NCBI GenBank assembly: GCA_014377155.1
Contig: JACMQD010000356.1
Coordinates: 1-19,499 of the forward strand
Direction of reading: 5' to 3'
Length of the DNA: 19,499 nucleotides
From: Herminiimonas sp.
GTDB taxonomy: Bacteria; Pseudomonadota; Gammaproteobacteria; Burkholderiales; Burkholderiaceae
Shown: one piece after another, positions 8,211 to 16,271 of the stretch
Numbering within the stretch: the first letter of the stretch is position 1
How the letters are laid out: every line of letters starts with the position of its first letter
Made by a program: the position numbers and the translations under genes
Notes under the pieces: model-generated
The model's input: the letters and a program-made list of their open reading frames with translations, nothing else
Database searches by the model: none
What the model was told of the DNA's origin: nothing

Positions 8211-9851
8211 TTATTTCAACGAGATCGCAATATCGCGCAAGCCTGTCACGCCATTTCCGATCAGCGACAAACCCGTGCTGGTCGGGCCATTGACGAGCGT
8301 CGCGGCGCCTGTCGCCAGATCGATGCGATACAGTGACGTCGTGCCGCCAGCGCCCGAGCGCAAGGCCGCCAAAGCCAGGCCATTGGCGCCACCGGCGATA
8401 TCGATGGCGCCCCCACCGGAGACATCCAAACCTAACGCGCCGATGTTGGTGAGCGTGCCGTCATTAGGCGGATTTTGCAGGGCCAGGTTGCCACTGTTGG
8501 CATCGATGCCAAGCAGCGTCGTCGTGGTCGTGCCGGCGAAGCTGTTCGTGTAAGCAGCAGCGCTGACGGTCGGCGTCGCACCGGTACGACTGATGGTGCC
8601 GTCGGTCGTGGTGGCGCCGTTATCGACGTTGATGCGCAGGTTCTGGCCGGTGCTGCTGATGACACGCAGGCGATCGGCAACCGGGTTGAAGTCGACGGCA
8701 AAGGTGGTGCCGACCAGGCTCGCATACGGCGAAGTCGTGTCGGTAGGGTCTGCCGATAGCGTCGTCTTGACGGTGGCGACGCCGGTTGCGGTGTCAATCG
8801 TAACGATCCGGCCGATCGATGTTATGCCGTATAACAATCCATCCTTGGGCCGCACGTCGAAACCGAGCAGGGTTTCGCCGCCATTGAGGCCAGTGATGGC
8901 CACGCTGGTATCGATCCGGTTCGGTGTCGATGGTTTGAAGCTGATCAGGCGGCTGTCGTCGGTCAGACCGTACACCACGGGTGCCTGGGAAGGGCGCACG
9001 GCAATGCCGCGGATATCTTCCGTGACCCCGACCGCGCCGACTATCGTCACCGCACTGCCGGTCGCGGCAAGATTAAGGGTATAGAAATTACGCGCTGCAC
9101 CGACCGTGAATACGGCATAACCGATATTGGTGCGCGGATCGATATCGAAGCCGCTGACGCTGCTGGCGTCCACGCCCAGCGCGACCGGCAAGCTCAGGGT
9201 GCCGTTGTTGGGTGGATTCTGGGTAAACAGCGTGTCATTGGTCGAATCGATCGCAAACAGCGTAGTCGTGCCGGTGCCTGCGAACGAATTGGTATAAGCC
9301 GACGCTGTCACGGTGGCATTTGCGGCGCCGCCATTGATGGTGCCGTCAGTGGTGGTCGCGCCCGTATCGACGTTGACGCGCAGATTCAAGCCGGTGTTGC
9401 TAACGATGCGCAGGCGATCGGCGAGCGGATTGAAATCGACGCCGAAGTCGGTGCCTGTCAAGGCCGTGTAGGGCGAGGTGGTATCGGTGGGGTCGACTGC
9501 CAGAGTGGATTTCAGGGTAGCGGCGCCGGTATCGGTACTGATCGTATAAATACGCCCGCTGTTGCCGACGCCATAAAGTAAACCATCGGCCGGACGATAA
9601 TCGATGCCGACCAAATTTTCGCCGTTTTGCAGGCCGGTCACGGTGGCGGTGGTGCGGATGGTGCCAGGCGCATCGCGATTGAACGAGACAAGCCTGTTGC
9701 TTGCGGTCAAAGCAAAGACGTCGCCGGCCGAAAGTGCGGGCGGCGGGCTGGCCGTATTATTGTCATTATTGTCGTTGCTTCCGCCACACGCGGCCAACGC
9801 CAAGGCGACGGCTGAAGTGAGCATGAGCTTGGGAAAAGATAATGTTTTCAT
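8211..9851 (-). CDS. Lipoprotein with two tandem DUF4394 domains
   Basis: A 546-residue predicted lipoprotein. Residues 1-22 are a type II signal peptide ending in the lipobox LAAC (Cys22), followed by an Asn/Asp/Gly linker (GGSNDNNDNN), so it is anchored in a membrane and exposed to the periplasm or surface. Two similar modules follow at about 44-290 and 292-545. Each begins V(F/Y)(A/G)LT...RL(V/I)SF and continues with GLLYG, GRI-TI, DPTDTTSPY, VDFNP-ADRLR, TTTDGTI, AYTNSFAGT and QNPPN-GTL. This is the DUF4394 pattern, which probably folds as a beta-propeller-like repeat protein; the function of the family is not known. AAGGA lies about 9 nt before the ATG. Two copies in tandem in one chain point to internal duplication. 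Monocistronic; a hairpin follows the stop. Confidence 0.9.
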   Translation of the reverse strand: MKTLSFPKLMLTSAVALALAACGGSNDNNDNNTASPPPALSAGDVFALTASNRLVSFNRDAPGTIRTTATVTGLQNGENLVGIDYRPADGLLYGVGNSGRIYTISTDTGAATLKSTLAVDPTDTTSPYTALTGTDFGVDFNPLADRLRIVSNTGLNLRVNVDTGATTTDGTINGGAANATVTASAYTNSFAGTGTTTLFAIDSTNDTLFTQNPPNNGTLSLPVALGVDASSVSGFDIDPRTNIGYAVFTVGAARNFYTLNLAATGSAVTIVGAVGVTEDIRGIAVRPSQAPVVYGLTDDSRLISFKPSTPNRIDTSVAITGLNGGETLLGFDVRPKDGLLYGITSIGRIVTIDTATGVATVKTTLSADPTDTTSPYASLVGTTFAVDFNPVADRLRVISSTGQNLRINVDNGATTTDGTISRTGATPTVSAAAYTNSFAGTTTTTLLGIDANSGNLALQNPPNDGTLTNIGALGLDVSGGGAIDIAGGANGLALAALRSGAGGTTSLYRIDLATGAATLVNGPTSTGLSLIGNGVTGLRDIAISLK

Positions 9852-10222
9852 GTCGATATCCTTATGAACGAAGTTTTATACGGACGGCGGGTATGCGCTA
9901 TAAATAGTGGTGTATTTGGCATGACGCCACAGTTAGCGAACTAACATATGGGGAAGACATTCAGCGGTTATTGCTGATGGCTTTACTACAACGCAAATGC
10001 GGGATTGGATGCAGTAGATCGAAAATATTTATGCAGACGACTAGCATTGTTCGGCCGCCTAACGCGAGCGTGTCGCGACAGAAACAAATAGCACCTTGTT
10101 CCGGGTTTTTATCGTAGGGTCTGTGCCGGATATTTTCCCCACTCCAAGGTATACTTCAGGCGTAAGGACGCCGACATCGATTTCGGTTTTGATCAATCAC
10201 TTGAGTTTCGCCGCTTTATTTC
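9852..10222. other. Divergent promoter region, DUF4394 lipoprotein / hybrid kinase
   Basis: 371 bp with no gene. It must hold both divergent promoters. Visible elements are an inverted repeat GTTAG/CTAAC with a 4-base spacer (9932-9945) and a TATACT hexamer at 10150-10155 about 70 bp before the kinase start. The latter lacks a recognisable -35. Nothing else stands out. Confidence 0.5.
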
Positions 10223-12577
10223 ATGCCGAATACGACACCAGAAAGCCTTCAATTTCCTCCATCAAATTTGATATCGCAAGTCGATAACATCTTGTTCGAG
10301 GGCAGCACGGATTGCGCCAAAATTCTTGACCTCGATGGAAATCTGATTGCAATGAACCAGAATGGGCAGTGCCTGGTTGAAATTGACGATTTTTCGACCG
10401 TGTCTGGCACGTCATGGAAAGATTTGTGGCCCGACGAAAGTCACGCCACGATCACAAATGCGCTTGCTGCTGCCGAAGACGGAAAATCCGGCCACTTCAC
10501 CGCCTTCGCTCCGACCGTGAAAGGCACACCGAAATGGTGGGATGTCCAGGTCACGCCGATACTCGACCGGGAAGGCAAGGTCGAGCGAATTTTTGCCGTG
10601 TCGCGTGATGTCACGCTGGCGCACATGGCGCTGGAACGGCAACGTGAAGCGGCGGTGCGCCTGCAGTTCACGCTGGAAGCGGCAGAGATCGGCGACTGGG
10701 ACCTCGATTTGCTGACCGATACCGCACGGTGCTCGTTACGCCACTTTGCCTGCTTTGGCTACGACGATATCGTCCCCGGTTGGGGGTTTGAAATGTTTCT
10801 CCGGCATGTACATTTTGACGACCGTGAGCTCGTCAAAAGCGGTGTCACCACTGACGACGGTCAGCCTACGGACTGGGATATCGAGTGTCGGGTGATCTGG
10901 CCCGACCGCAGCATCCACTGGATCAGTGCGATCGGTAGCGTCGATCGCGTCGACGGCGTGCCCACGCGCATTCTTGGCATCGTCACCGACATCACCCAGC
11001 GCAAGTCGATGGAACAGCAATTGCGCGATCTCAACGAAACCCTCGAAGATCAGGTACGGGCTCGCACCCGCGAGCGCGACAGTATCTGGGAAGTCACCCG
11101 CGACCTGATCGCAGTGATCAGCGGAAGTGGTTTTTACAAAAGCGTCAATCCAGCCTGGACACGCGAATTTGGCTATCCTCCCGAAGAAATTATCGGATTG
11201 CCTTTCACGGACTTCGTCCATCCTGAAGATCATGCCGAAGTCGAGGCAGGTCATGCCGCCATGGTCTCGGGTTCGTCGGTGACAAATTTCGAAGCCCGCA
11301 TTAAGGATGTCGGTGGTTCGTACCGCACGATCGAATGGATCATGGTGGCGATGGGGACTGATTTTTACGCGTCCGGGCGCGACGTCACCGAACAGCGTCG
11401 TACCGAAGACCAGTTGCGCCAAGCGCAGAAAATGGAGGCCATCGGTCAGCTGACCGGCGGCATCGCGCATGATTTCAACAACATGCTTGCCGGGATAATG
11501 GGCAACATTGAAATGTTGCGCCTGAAACTGGCGAAAGAAAAAGGCTTGGATCTGTCGCGCTACATCGAAGGCGCGCTGACCGGCGTGCAGCGCGCTGCGG
11601 CGCTGACGCACCGACTGCTGGCGTTCTCCCGACGCCAAACGCTGGACGCGAAACCGACCGATGTCGAAGGCTTGATATTGTCGATGGAAGACCTGTTGCG
11701 GCGAACGTTGGGCCCGAATGTTTTCCTTGAGGTGACAGCCGAAACCAATCCGCTAATCACCTTGTGCGATCCGCATCAGCTCGAAAGCGCCTTGTTGAAC
11801 CTGGCGATCAACGGTCGGGACGCCATGCCGGATGGCGGGCGGTTGACTATTGCATCGAACAATAAATTTCTCGACGAAGAATATGCGTCTACCCAGCTAA
11901 ACGAGGTTGCGCCGGGTCCGTTCGTACGCATTTCGGTGTCCGACACCGGCACCGGCATGACCACCGACGTTGCGCGACGCGCGCTCGACCCGTTTTTCAC
12001 GACCAAGCCGATTGGCCAGGGCACCGGCCTGGGCCTATCGATGGTCTACGGCTTCATCAAGCAGTCGCGCGGCCATCTGCGCATTCAATCCGAACCCGGC
12101 CGGGGAACCACCATCGATTTGTTCCTGCCGTGGCACGCGGGTAAAGCCGCGCTTCAGGAGGTTTCCGACGCAATGGTCGACGCCAACCGTGTCGTCGACC
12201 GGAAGGTCATGATTCTGCTGGTGGAAGACGATCCTGCAATCAGAAATATCTGCGCCGAAATGCTGGATGACCTCGGCTATGTGGTTGCGGTGGCAGGGGA
12301 TGGCATACAGGCCCTGAAGCAGCTGGCGACGATGGCTGCGATCGACTTGCTCATCACCGACGTTGGTCTGCCCAACGGACTGAACGGCCGTCAGGTGGCC
12401 GACGCCGCGCGTGTGACTTACCCTGGCCTGCAAGTACTGTTCATTACCGGATTCGCCGCCGGCGCCACGGTCGAAAACGACTTGCTGAGCGCCGGCATGC
12501 AGGTCGTAACCAAGCCCTTTAGCATGACGACCTTCGTCAACCGGGTGCGCAGCATGATCGAACTGCAAAAAACCTGA
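10223..12577 (+). CDS. Soluble PAS-containing hybrid sensor histidine kinase with C-terminal receiver
   Basis: A 784-residue cytoplasmic hybrid kinase with no signal peptide or membrane segment. Order: PAS 1 about 15-133; PAS/PAC 2 about 145-260 (ends GIVTDITQRK); a coiled-coil linker about 260-287; PAS 3 about 287-391 (ends GRDVTEQRR); then the dimerisation helix with phospho-acceptor His416 (GQLTGGIAHDFNN). The catalytic domain follows with N-box LNLAINGRDAMP (about 526-536), G1 SDTGTGM and G2 GQGTGLGLSM. The receiver at about 662-780 has acidic pocket EDD (668-670), Asp713 (LLITDVGLP) and Lys764. The kinase and receiver would pass phosphate internally. No output gene is adjacent. ATG 10223 is the first possible start after an in-frame stop at 10202, although its ribosome site is poor. 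The signal is probably intracellular (redox, light or a metabolite), but no cofactor motif identifies it. Confidence 0.93.
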   Translation: MPNTTPESLQFPPSNLISQVDNILFEGSTDCAKILDLDGNLIAMNQNGQCLVEIDDFSTVSGTSWKDLWPDESHATITNALAAAEDGKSGHFTAFAPTVKGTPKWWDVQVTPILDREGKVERIFAVSRDVTLAHMALERQREAAVRLQFTLEAAEIGDWDLDLLTDTARCSLRHFACFGYDDIVPGWGFEMFLRHVHFDDRELVKSGVTTDDGQPTDWDIECRVIWPDRSIHWISAIGSVDRVDGVPTRILGIVTDITQRKSMEQQLRDLNETLEDQVRARTRERDSIWEVTRDLIAVISGSGFYKSVNPAWTREFGYPPEEIIGLPFTDFVHPEDHAEVEAGHAAMVSGSSVTNFEARIKDVGGSYRTIEWIMVAMGTDFYASGRDVTEQRRTEDQLRQAQKMEAIGQLTGGIAHDFNNMLAGIMGNIEMLRLKLAKEKGLDLSRYIEGALTGVQRAAALTHRLLAFSRRQTLDAKPTDVEGLILSMEDLLRRTLGPNVFLEVTAETNPLITLCDPHQLESALLNLAINGRDAMPDGGRLTIASNNKFLDEEYASTQLNEVAPGPFVRISVSDTGTGMTTDVARRALDPFFTTKPIGQGTGLGLSMVYGFIKQSRGHLRIQSEPGRGTTIDLFLPWHAGKAALQEVSDAMVDANRVVDRKVMILLVEDDPAIRNICAEMLDDLGYVVAVAGDGIQALKQLATMAAIDLLITDVGLPNGLNGRQVADAARVTYPGLQVLFITGFAAGATVENDLLSAGMQVVTKPFSMTTFVNRVRSMIELQKT

Positions 12578-12637
12578 TCTCCGTGGCCGAAAAGACCGTG
12601 CCGTAACCGGACGAACCCATCCCCACGAGCTGACGCG

Positions 12638-12661
12638 GCAGCGGGCCGTAACCCGCGCTGC
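12638..12661. terminator. Hairpin between the convergent kinase and helicase genes
   Basis: GCGGG (12641-12645) pairs with CCCGC (12652-12656) around a 6-base loop. An alternative pairing extends outward through GCAGC/GCTGC with a 2-base bulge. It sits about midway in the 121 bp between two convergent stop codons. There is no T-run, so it is only a weak terminator candidate. Confidence 0.3.
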
Positions 12662-12698
12662 AGTGTCACGCGCGCCCTCGCGGTTCGATCAAATCTGC

Positions 12699-15056
12699 CT
12701 AGCCGGCCGGCTTAGGGCCTTTGCGATGCAACTTCGGCTTTGCCTTTGCGGCATCGGCCGGGCGGTTCACAAAATCACTTTTGCTCTTGAACGGCGGCTT
12801 GTCGCCCGGGTTTTTCTCGCCGACACGCCGGTCGCCGCCGGATTTTGTCGGTGACAGAGTCGGGCGCTTGCTGGTCGGTTGCGCGCTGTCGTAGGGCAGG
12901 CCATCGGCGGGTGTGATGCGCAACTGCTTGCCTGCGACCCACACCGTTTTCAGATGCTCCATCAACTCCTTCGGCATGCCGTCGGGCAGGTCGAGGGTGG
13001 TGTAGTCATCGAAAATCTCGATGCGCCCGATGTACTTCGAATCGAGTCCGGCTTCGTTGGCAATTGCGCCGACGATGTTACTGGCCTTGACACCGTGCTC
13101 GCTGCCGACCTCGATGCGGAAACTTTGCATGCCCACGTCCGACTTTTTGTCACTGCGTTCGCGTTTTGGGGGTGCGCGCTCTGCCGTTTCCTTTCGCTCG
13201 AAGCGTTCGGTGCGCTCGACCACGTCGCCAGTCGGCCTGACGGGAGCGGCAGGGGTTTTGTGCGGGGCCGGCCGTTCGACTGGCGCTGTCGGTGCGGCAG
13301 CAGCTGCCGGTGCGCTGTCGCTGCTGATGCGCAACTGTTGACCGGCGACCCAGACGTTTTGAAGGTGCTCGAGCAAAGCTGGCGGCAGGTTGTCGGGCAG
13401 GTCGAGGACGCTGTAATCGTCATAGATTTCGATGCGGCCGATGTTCTTGGCGTCGAGGTTAGCCTCGTTGGCGATGGCGCCGACGATATTGCCGGGTTTG
13501 ACGCCGTGCGCATGGCCGACTTCGATGCGGAAGGTGCGCATGCCGGCGTCGGGCGCGCGTTCGATGCGATCTTTTTTCGGGAAGGCAGGGCGTTCACCAC
13601 GCTCGCTTCTTTCGAAGCGCTCCGGCCGCTCACCGCGTTCGGGCCGTTCGAAACTGCTGCTACGGTCGGGCCGTTCGAAACTGCTGCTGCGCGCCGGCCT
13701 GTCGTTGGACCAGGAGGCATCCGCCTGTGGCCGTGTTTTGTCGGCCAGCAGCGGCACGTCGCCGCGTGCCAGTTTGGCAAGGGCAGCGGCGATATCGACT
13801 GCCGGCACGTTGCGCTCGCGCTCGAAGTCTTCGATCAGAGCGCGGAAGGTTTCGAGCCCGCCAGCGGCCAGCGCTTCGCTGATCTGGTCCTTGAACTTGG
13901 CGATGCGCACGTCGTTGACGGCCTGGATAGTCGGCAGTTCCAGCGCCGAAATCGGTTGCCGGGTGGCGCGCTCGATCGCCTTGAGCAGGTTCTTTTCACG
14001 TGGCGTGATGAACAGGATCGCCTCGCCGCTTCGGCCGGCGCGGCCGGTGCGGCCGATACGGTGCGTATAGCTTTCCGGATCATGCGGCACGTCGTAATTG
14101 ATGACATGGCTGATACGTTCGACGTCGAGACCGCGCGCGGCGACATCGGTTGCCACCAGGATGTCGATCTTGCCGTCTTTCAGCTGCTGGATGGTGCGTT
14201 CGCGCTGCTGCTGAATGATGTCGCCGTTGATCGCTGCCGCAGAAAATCCGCGTGCCTGCAGCTTGCCGGCCAGCTCTTCGGTGCCGAGCTTGGTGCGCGA
14301 GAAGATGATCATGCCGTCGAAGGTTTCCGCTTCCAGAATACGCGTCAGCGCTTCGAGCTTTTGCATGCCGCTCACCAGCCAGTAGCGCTGGCGAATATTG
14401 TCGGCAGTGCCGGTTTTGGCCGCGATCGTGACTTCCGCCGGGTTGCGCAGGTAAGTAGTGGCGATGCGCTTGATCGCTGACGGCATGGTGGCCGAGAATA
14501 GCGCGGTCTGGCGCGATTCAGGCGTCTTTTGCAGGATCGTTTCGACGTCGTCGATGAAACCCATGCGCAGCATTTCGTCGGCTTCGTCCAGCACCAGCGT
14601 CTTGACCTTCGACAGGTCGAGCGAATTTTTTTCCAGGTGATCGATGACCCGGCCCGGCGTGCCGACGACGACGTGCACGCCGCGGCGCAAGGCGCTCAGT
14701 TGGGCGCCATAACTCTGGCCGCCATAGATCGGCAGCACATGAAAGCCCGGAATATGCGTGGCATAACGCTGGAAAGCCTCGGCCACCTGGATCGCCAGTT
14801 CGCGTGTCGGGGCCAGCACCAGTGCCTGCGGCGTGGTTTGGCGGATATCGATGCGCGACAGAATCGGCAGCGCGAAGGCAGCGGTCTTGCCGGTGCCGGT
14901 CTGCGCCTGACCGAGCACGTCGCGGTTGGCCAGCAGGATCGGAATAGTCGCGGCCTGGATCGGCGACGGCGATTCGTAGCCGACCTCTTTCAGGACGCGC
15001 AACAGCGGCTCGCTCAGGTTCAGATCGGAGAATAACGGAATTGGGGTTTCGGACAT
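12699..15056 (-). CDS. deaD: DEAD-box RNA helicase with two DbpA RNA-binding domains
   Basis: A 785-residue DeaD/CsdA-type ATP-dependent RNA helicase, acting in ribosome assembly and RNA decay, often at low temperature. Numbered from ATG 15056 (a TTG 24 nt upstream is the alternative): Q-motif region near 25-35; AQTGTGKT 51-58 (motif I); PTREL; DEAD 157-160; SAT 188-190; HRIGRTGR 332-339 (motif VI). An Arg/Glu/Ser-rich linker (SSSFERPDRSSSFERPERGE) follows. A DbpA domain occurs twice, at about 506-578 and 652-725, each with FRIEVG--HGVK--NIVGAIANEA and GRIEI-DDY. A Lys/Pro-rich basic tail ends the protein. The E. coli enzyme has one such domain; here it is duplicated, joined by an Ala/Pro-rich linker. 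Monocistronic; the 213-bp upstream region is shared with the divergent transporter gene. Confidence 0.93.
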   Translation of the reverse strand: MSETPIPLFSDLNLSEPLLRVLKEVGYESPSPIQAATIPILLANRDVLGQAQTGTGKTAAFALPILSRIDIRQTTPQALVLAPTRELAIQVAEAFQRYATHIPGFHVLPIYGGQSYGAQLSALRRGVHVVVGTPGRVIDHLEKNSLDLSKVKTLVLDEADEMLRMGFIDDVETILQKTPESRQTALFSATMPSAIKRIATTYLRNPAEVTIAAKTGTADNIRQRYWLVSGMQKLEALTRILEAETFDGMIIFSRTKLGTEELAGKLQARGFSAAAINGDIIQQQRERTIQQLKDGKIDILVATDVAARGLDVERISHVINYDVPHDPESYTHRIGRTGRAGRSGEAILFITPREKNLLKAIERATRQPISALELPTIQAVNDVRIAKFKDQISEALAAGGLETFRALIEDFERERNVPAVDIAAALAKLARGDVPLLADKTRPQADASWSNDRPARSSSFERPDRSSSFERPERGERPERFERSERGERPAFPKKDRIERAPDAGMRTFRIEVGHAHGVKPGNIVGAIANEANLDAKNIGRIEIYDDYSVLDLPDNLPPALLEHLQNVWVAGQQLRISSDSAPAAAAAPTAPVERPAPHKTPAAPVRPTGDVVERTERFERKETAERAPPKRERSDKKSDVGMQSFRIEVGSEHGVKASNIVGAIANEAGLDSKYIGRIEIFDDYTTLDLPDGMPKELMEHLKTVWVAGKQLRITPADGLPYDSAQPTSKRPTLSPTKSGGDRRVGEKNPGDKPPFKSKSDFVNRPADAAKAKPKLHRKGPKPAG

Positions 15057-15269
15057 GACAGTACTCACAAGTTCGATCAAATCGCACTATGCGAAAGAAT
15101 ATGGGCCGTAGTTTACCCTGTTGTTGCGTCGCCGGACGAATTGCGTGCAAATCCGCCATTGTCGCAACGTCCCGCGCGACGGCCATTTGGCATAAAATGC
15201 AGCGCTTCGATCCTGCAGGCTTGTCCCGCATCGCAGCAGGCGCCGTCCTTTTAACCGAAGTCACCCTTC

Positions 15270-16196
15270 ATGCACACTGCACCCAATCGTCCAATCGCTT
15301 ACTCCTGCCTTGCCCTCAGCATGGCCCTCGTCGGCAGCTATGTCGCCTTGTCGAAGCCACTGGCGGCAGTACTGCCGGTATTTCTGCTGGCCTGGCTGCG
15401 CTTCGGCATCGGCGGCCTGGCGATGCTGGGCTGGTTGAAGAAGCCTGCGACGGAAATCACCATGACGCCGCAGACCCGCAAGCTGGTGTTTCTGGAATCC
15501 TTCCTCGGCAATTTTCTATTTACGATCTGCATGCTGTACGGCGTCAGCCTGACCAGCGCCTTGTCTGCAGGCGTGATTATGTCGGCCATACCTGCCGTGG
15601 TGGCACTGATGAGCTGGTTTTTCCTGAAAGAGCGCATCGGCGCCCGCACATGGGCAGCGGTCGCCTGCGGCGCACTGGGGATCGGCTTGCTGTCGGTGGC
15701 CAAGCCCGAGCATGCCGCAGCCGGCGTCGATCTGATTCAGGCGCAGCAGCAGGCCTGGCTAGGCAACCTGTTGGTGTTCGGCGCCGTGCTGTGCGAAGCG
15801 GCCTATGCCGTCATCGGCAAAAAGTTGACTGCGGTGCTCAGTCCAAAGCGTATCAGTGCCATTATCAATCTGTGGGGATTCGTACTGATGACGCCGTTCG
15901 GTTTGTATGTCGCGATCGGCTTCGACTTCGCGCCGGTCAGGGTCGGCATGTGGCTGCTACTGGTGTTTTATGCACTGGCTGCGAGCGTGTGGACGGTGTG
16001 GCTGTGGATGACCGGATTGAAATCGGTTCCTGCGGCGCGCGCCGGCGTCTTCACCGTCATGCTGCCGATCAGCGCGGCACTGGTCGGCGTGTTCGTGCTG
16101 GGGGAGACGCTGACCAGCATCCAGATCATTGCGTTTGGCATCGCGCTGGCAGGTTTGCTGTTGGCGACCTTACCGGCACGGGGCCAAGGCACATAG
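15270..16196 (+). CDS. EamA/DMT-superfamily inner-membrane transporter
   Basis: A 308-residue polytopic membrane protein with ten predicted helices in two five-helix halves (each an EamA domain). The first half starts AYSCLALSMALVGSYVALS and includes GVSLTSALSAGVIMSAIPAVVALMSW and LKERIG, the typical end-of-helix motif. The second half starts WLGNLLVFGAVLCEAAYAVIGK and ends with LGETLTSIQIIAFGIALAGLLLA. Members of the drug/metabolite transporter superfamily export amino acids, other metabolites or toxic compounds; the substrate cannot be read from the sequence. The ATG at 15270 lacks a strong ribosome site. It diverges from the helicase gene and converges with the nucleotidyltransferase-like gene. 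Appears monocistronic. Confidence 0.92.
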   Translation: MHTAPNRPIAYSCLALSMALVGSYVALSKPLAAVLPVFLLAWLRFGIGGLAMLGWLKKPATEITMTPQTRKLVFLESFLGNFLFTICMLYGVSLTSALSAGVIMSAIPAVVALMSWFFLKERIGARTWAAVACGALGIGLLSVAKPEHAAAGVDLIQAQQQAWLGNLLVFGAVLCEAAYAVIGKKLTAVLSPKRISAIINLWGFVLMTPFGLYVAIGFDFAPVRVGMWLLLVFYALAASVWTVWLWMTGLKSVPAARAGVFTVMLPISAALVGVFVLGETLTSIQIIAFGIALAGLLLATLPARGQGT

Positions 16197-16228
16197 CACG
16201 CACTCGAAAAATCTGCCTGCACGTGGTC

Positions 16229-16246
16229 TGTGCCACCACTGGCACA
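16229..16246. terminator. Inverted repeat between the convergent transporter and minus-strand gene
   Basis: Perfect 7-bp arms TGTGCCA (16229-16235) and TGGCACA (16240-16246) with a 4-base CCAC loop, placed in the 75 bp between the two convergent stops. It could serve both transcripts. No T-run follows on either strand, so termination is inferred from position and symmetry only. Confidence 0.4.
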
Positions 16247-16271
16247 TCGTCGGCGCAGGCTTTGTCGCCAC

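Noticed and set aside
10736..11638. 300-codon minus-strand frame inside the hybrid kinase
   Set aside because: Antisense to clear PAS and kinase motifs; no family features.
12879..14480. 533-codon open frame on the plus strand
   Set aside because: It lies wholly antisense to the DEAD-box helicase gene, has no recognisable family and no ribosome site. It is a by-product of high-GC codon use.
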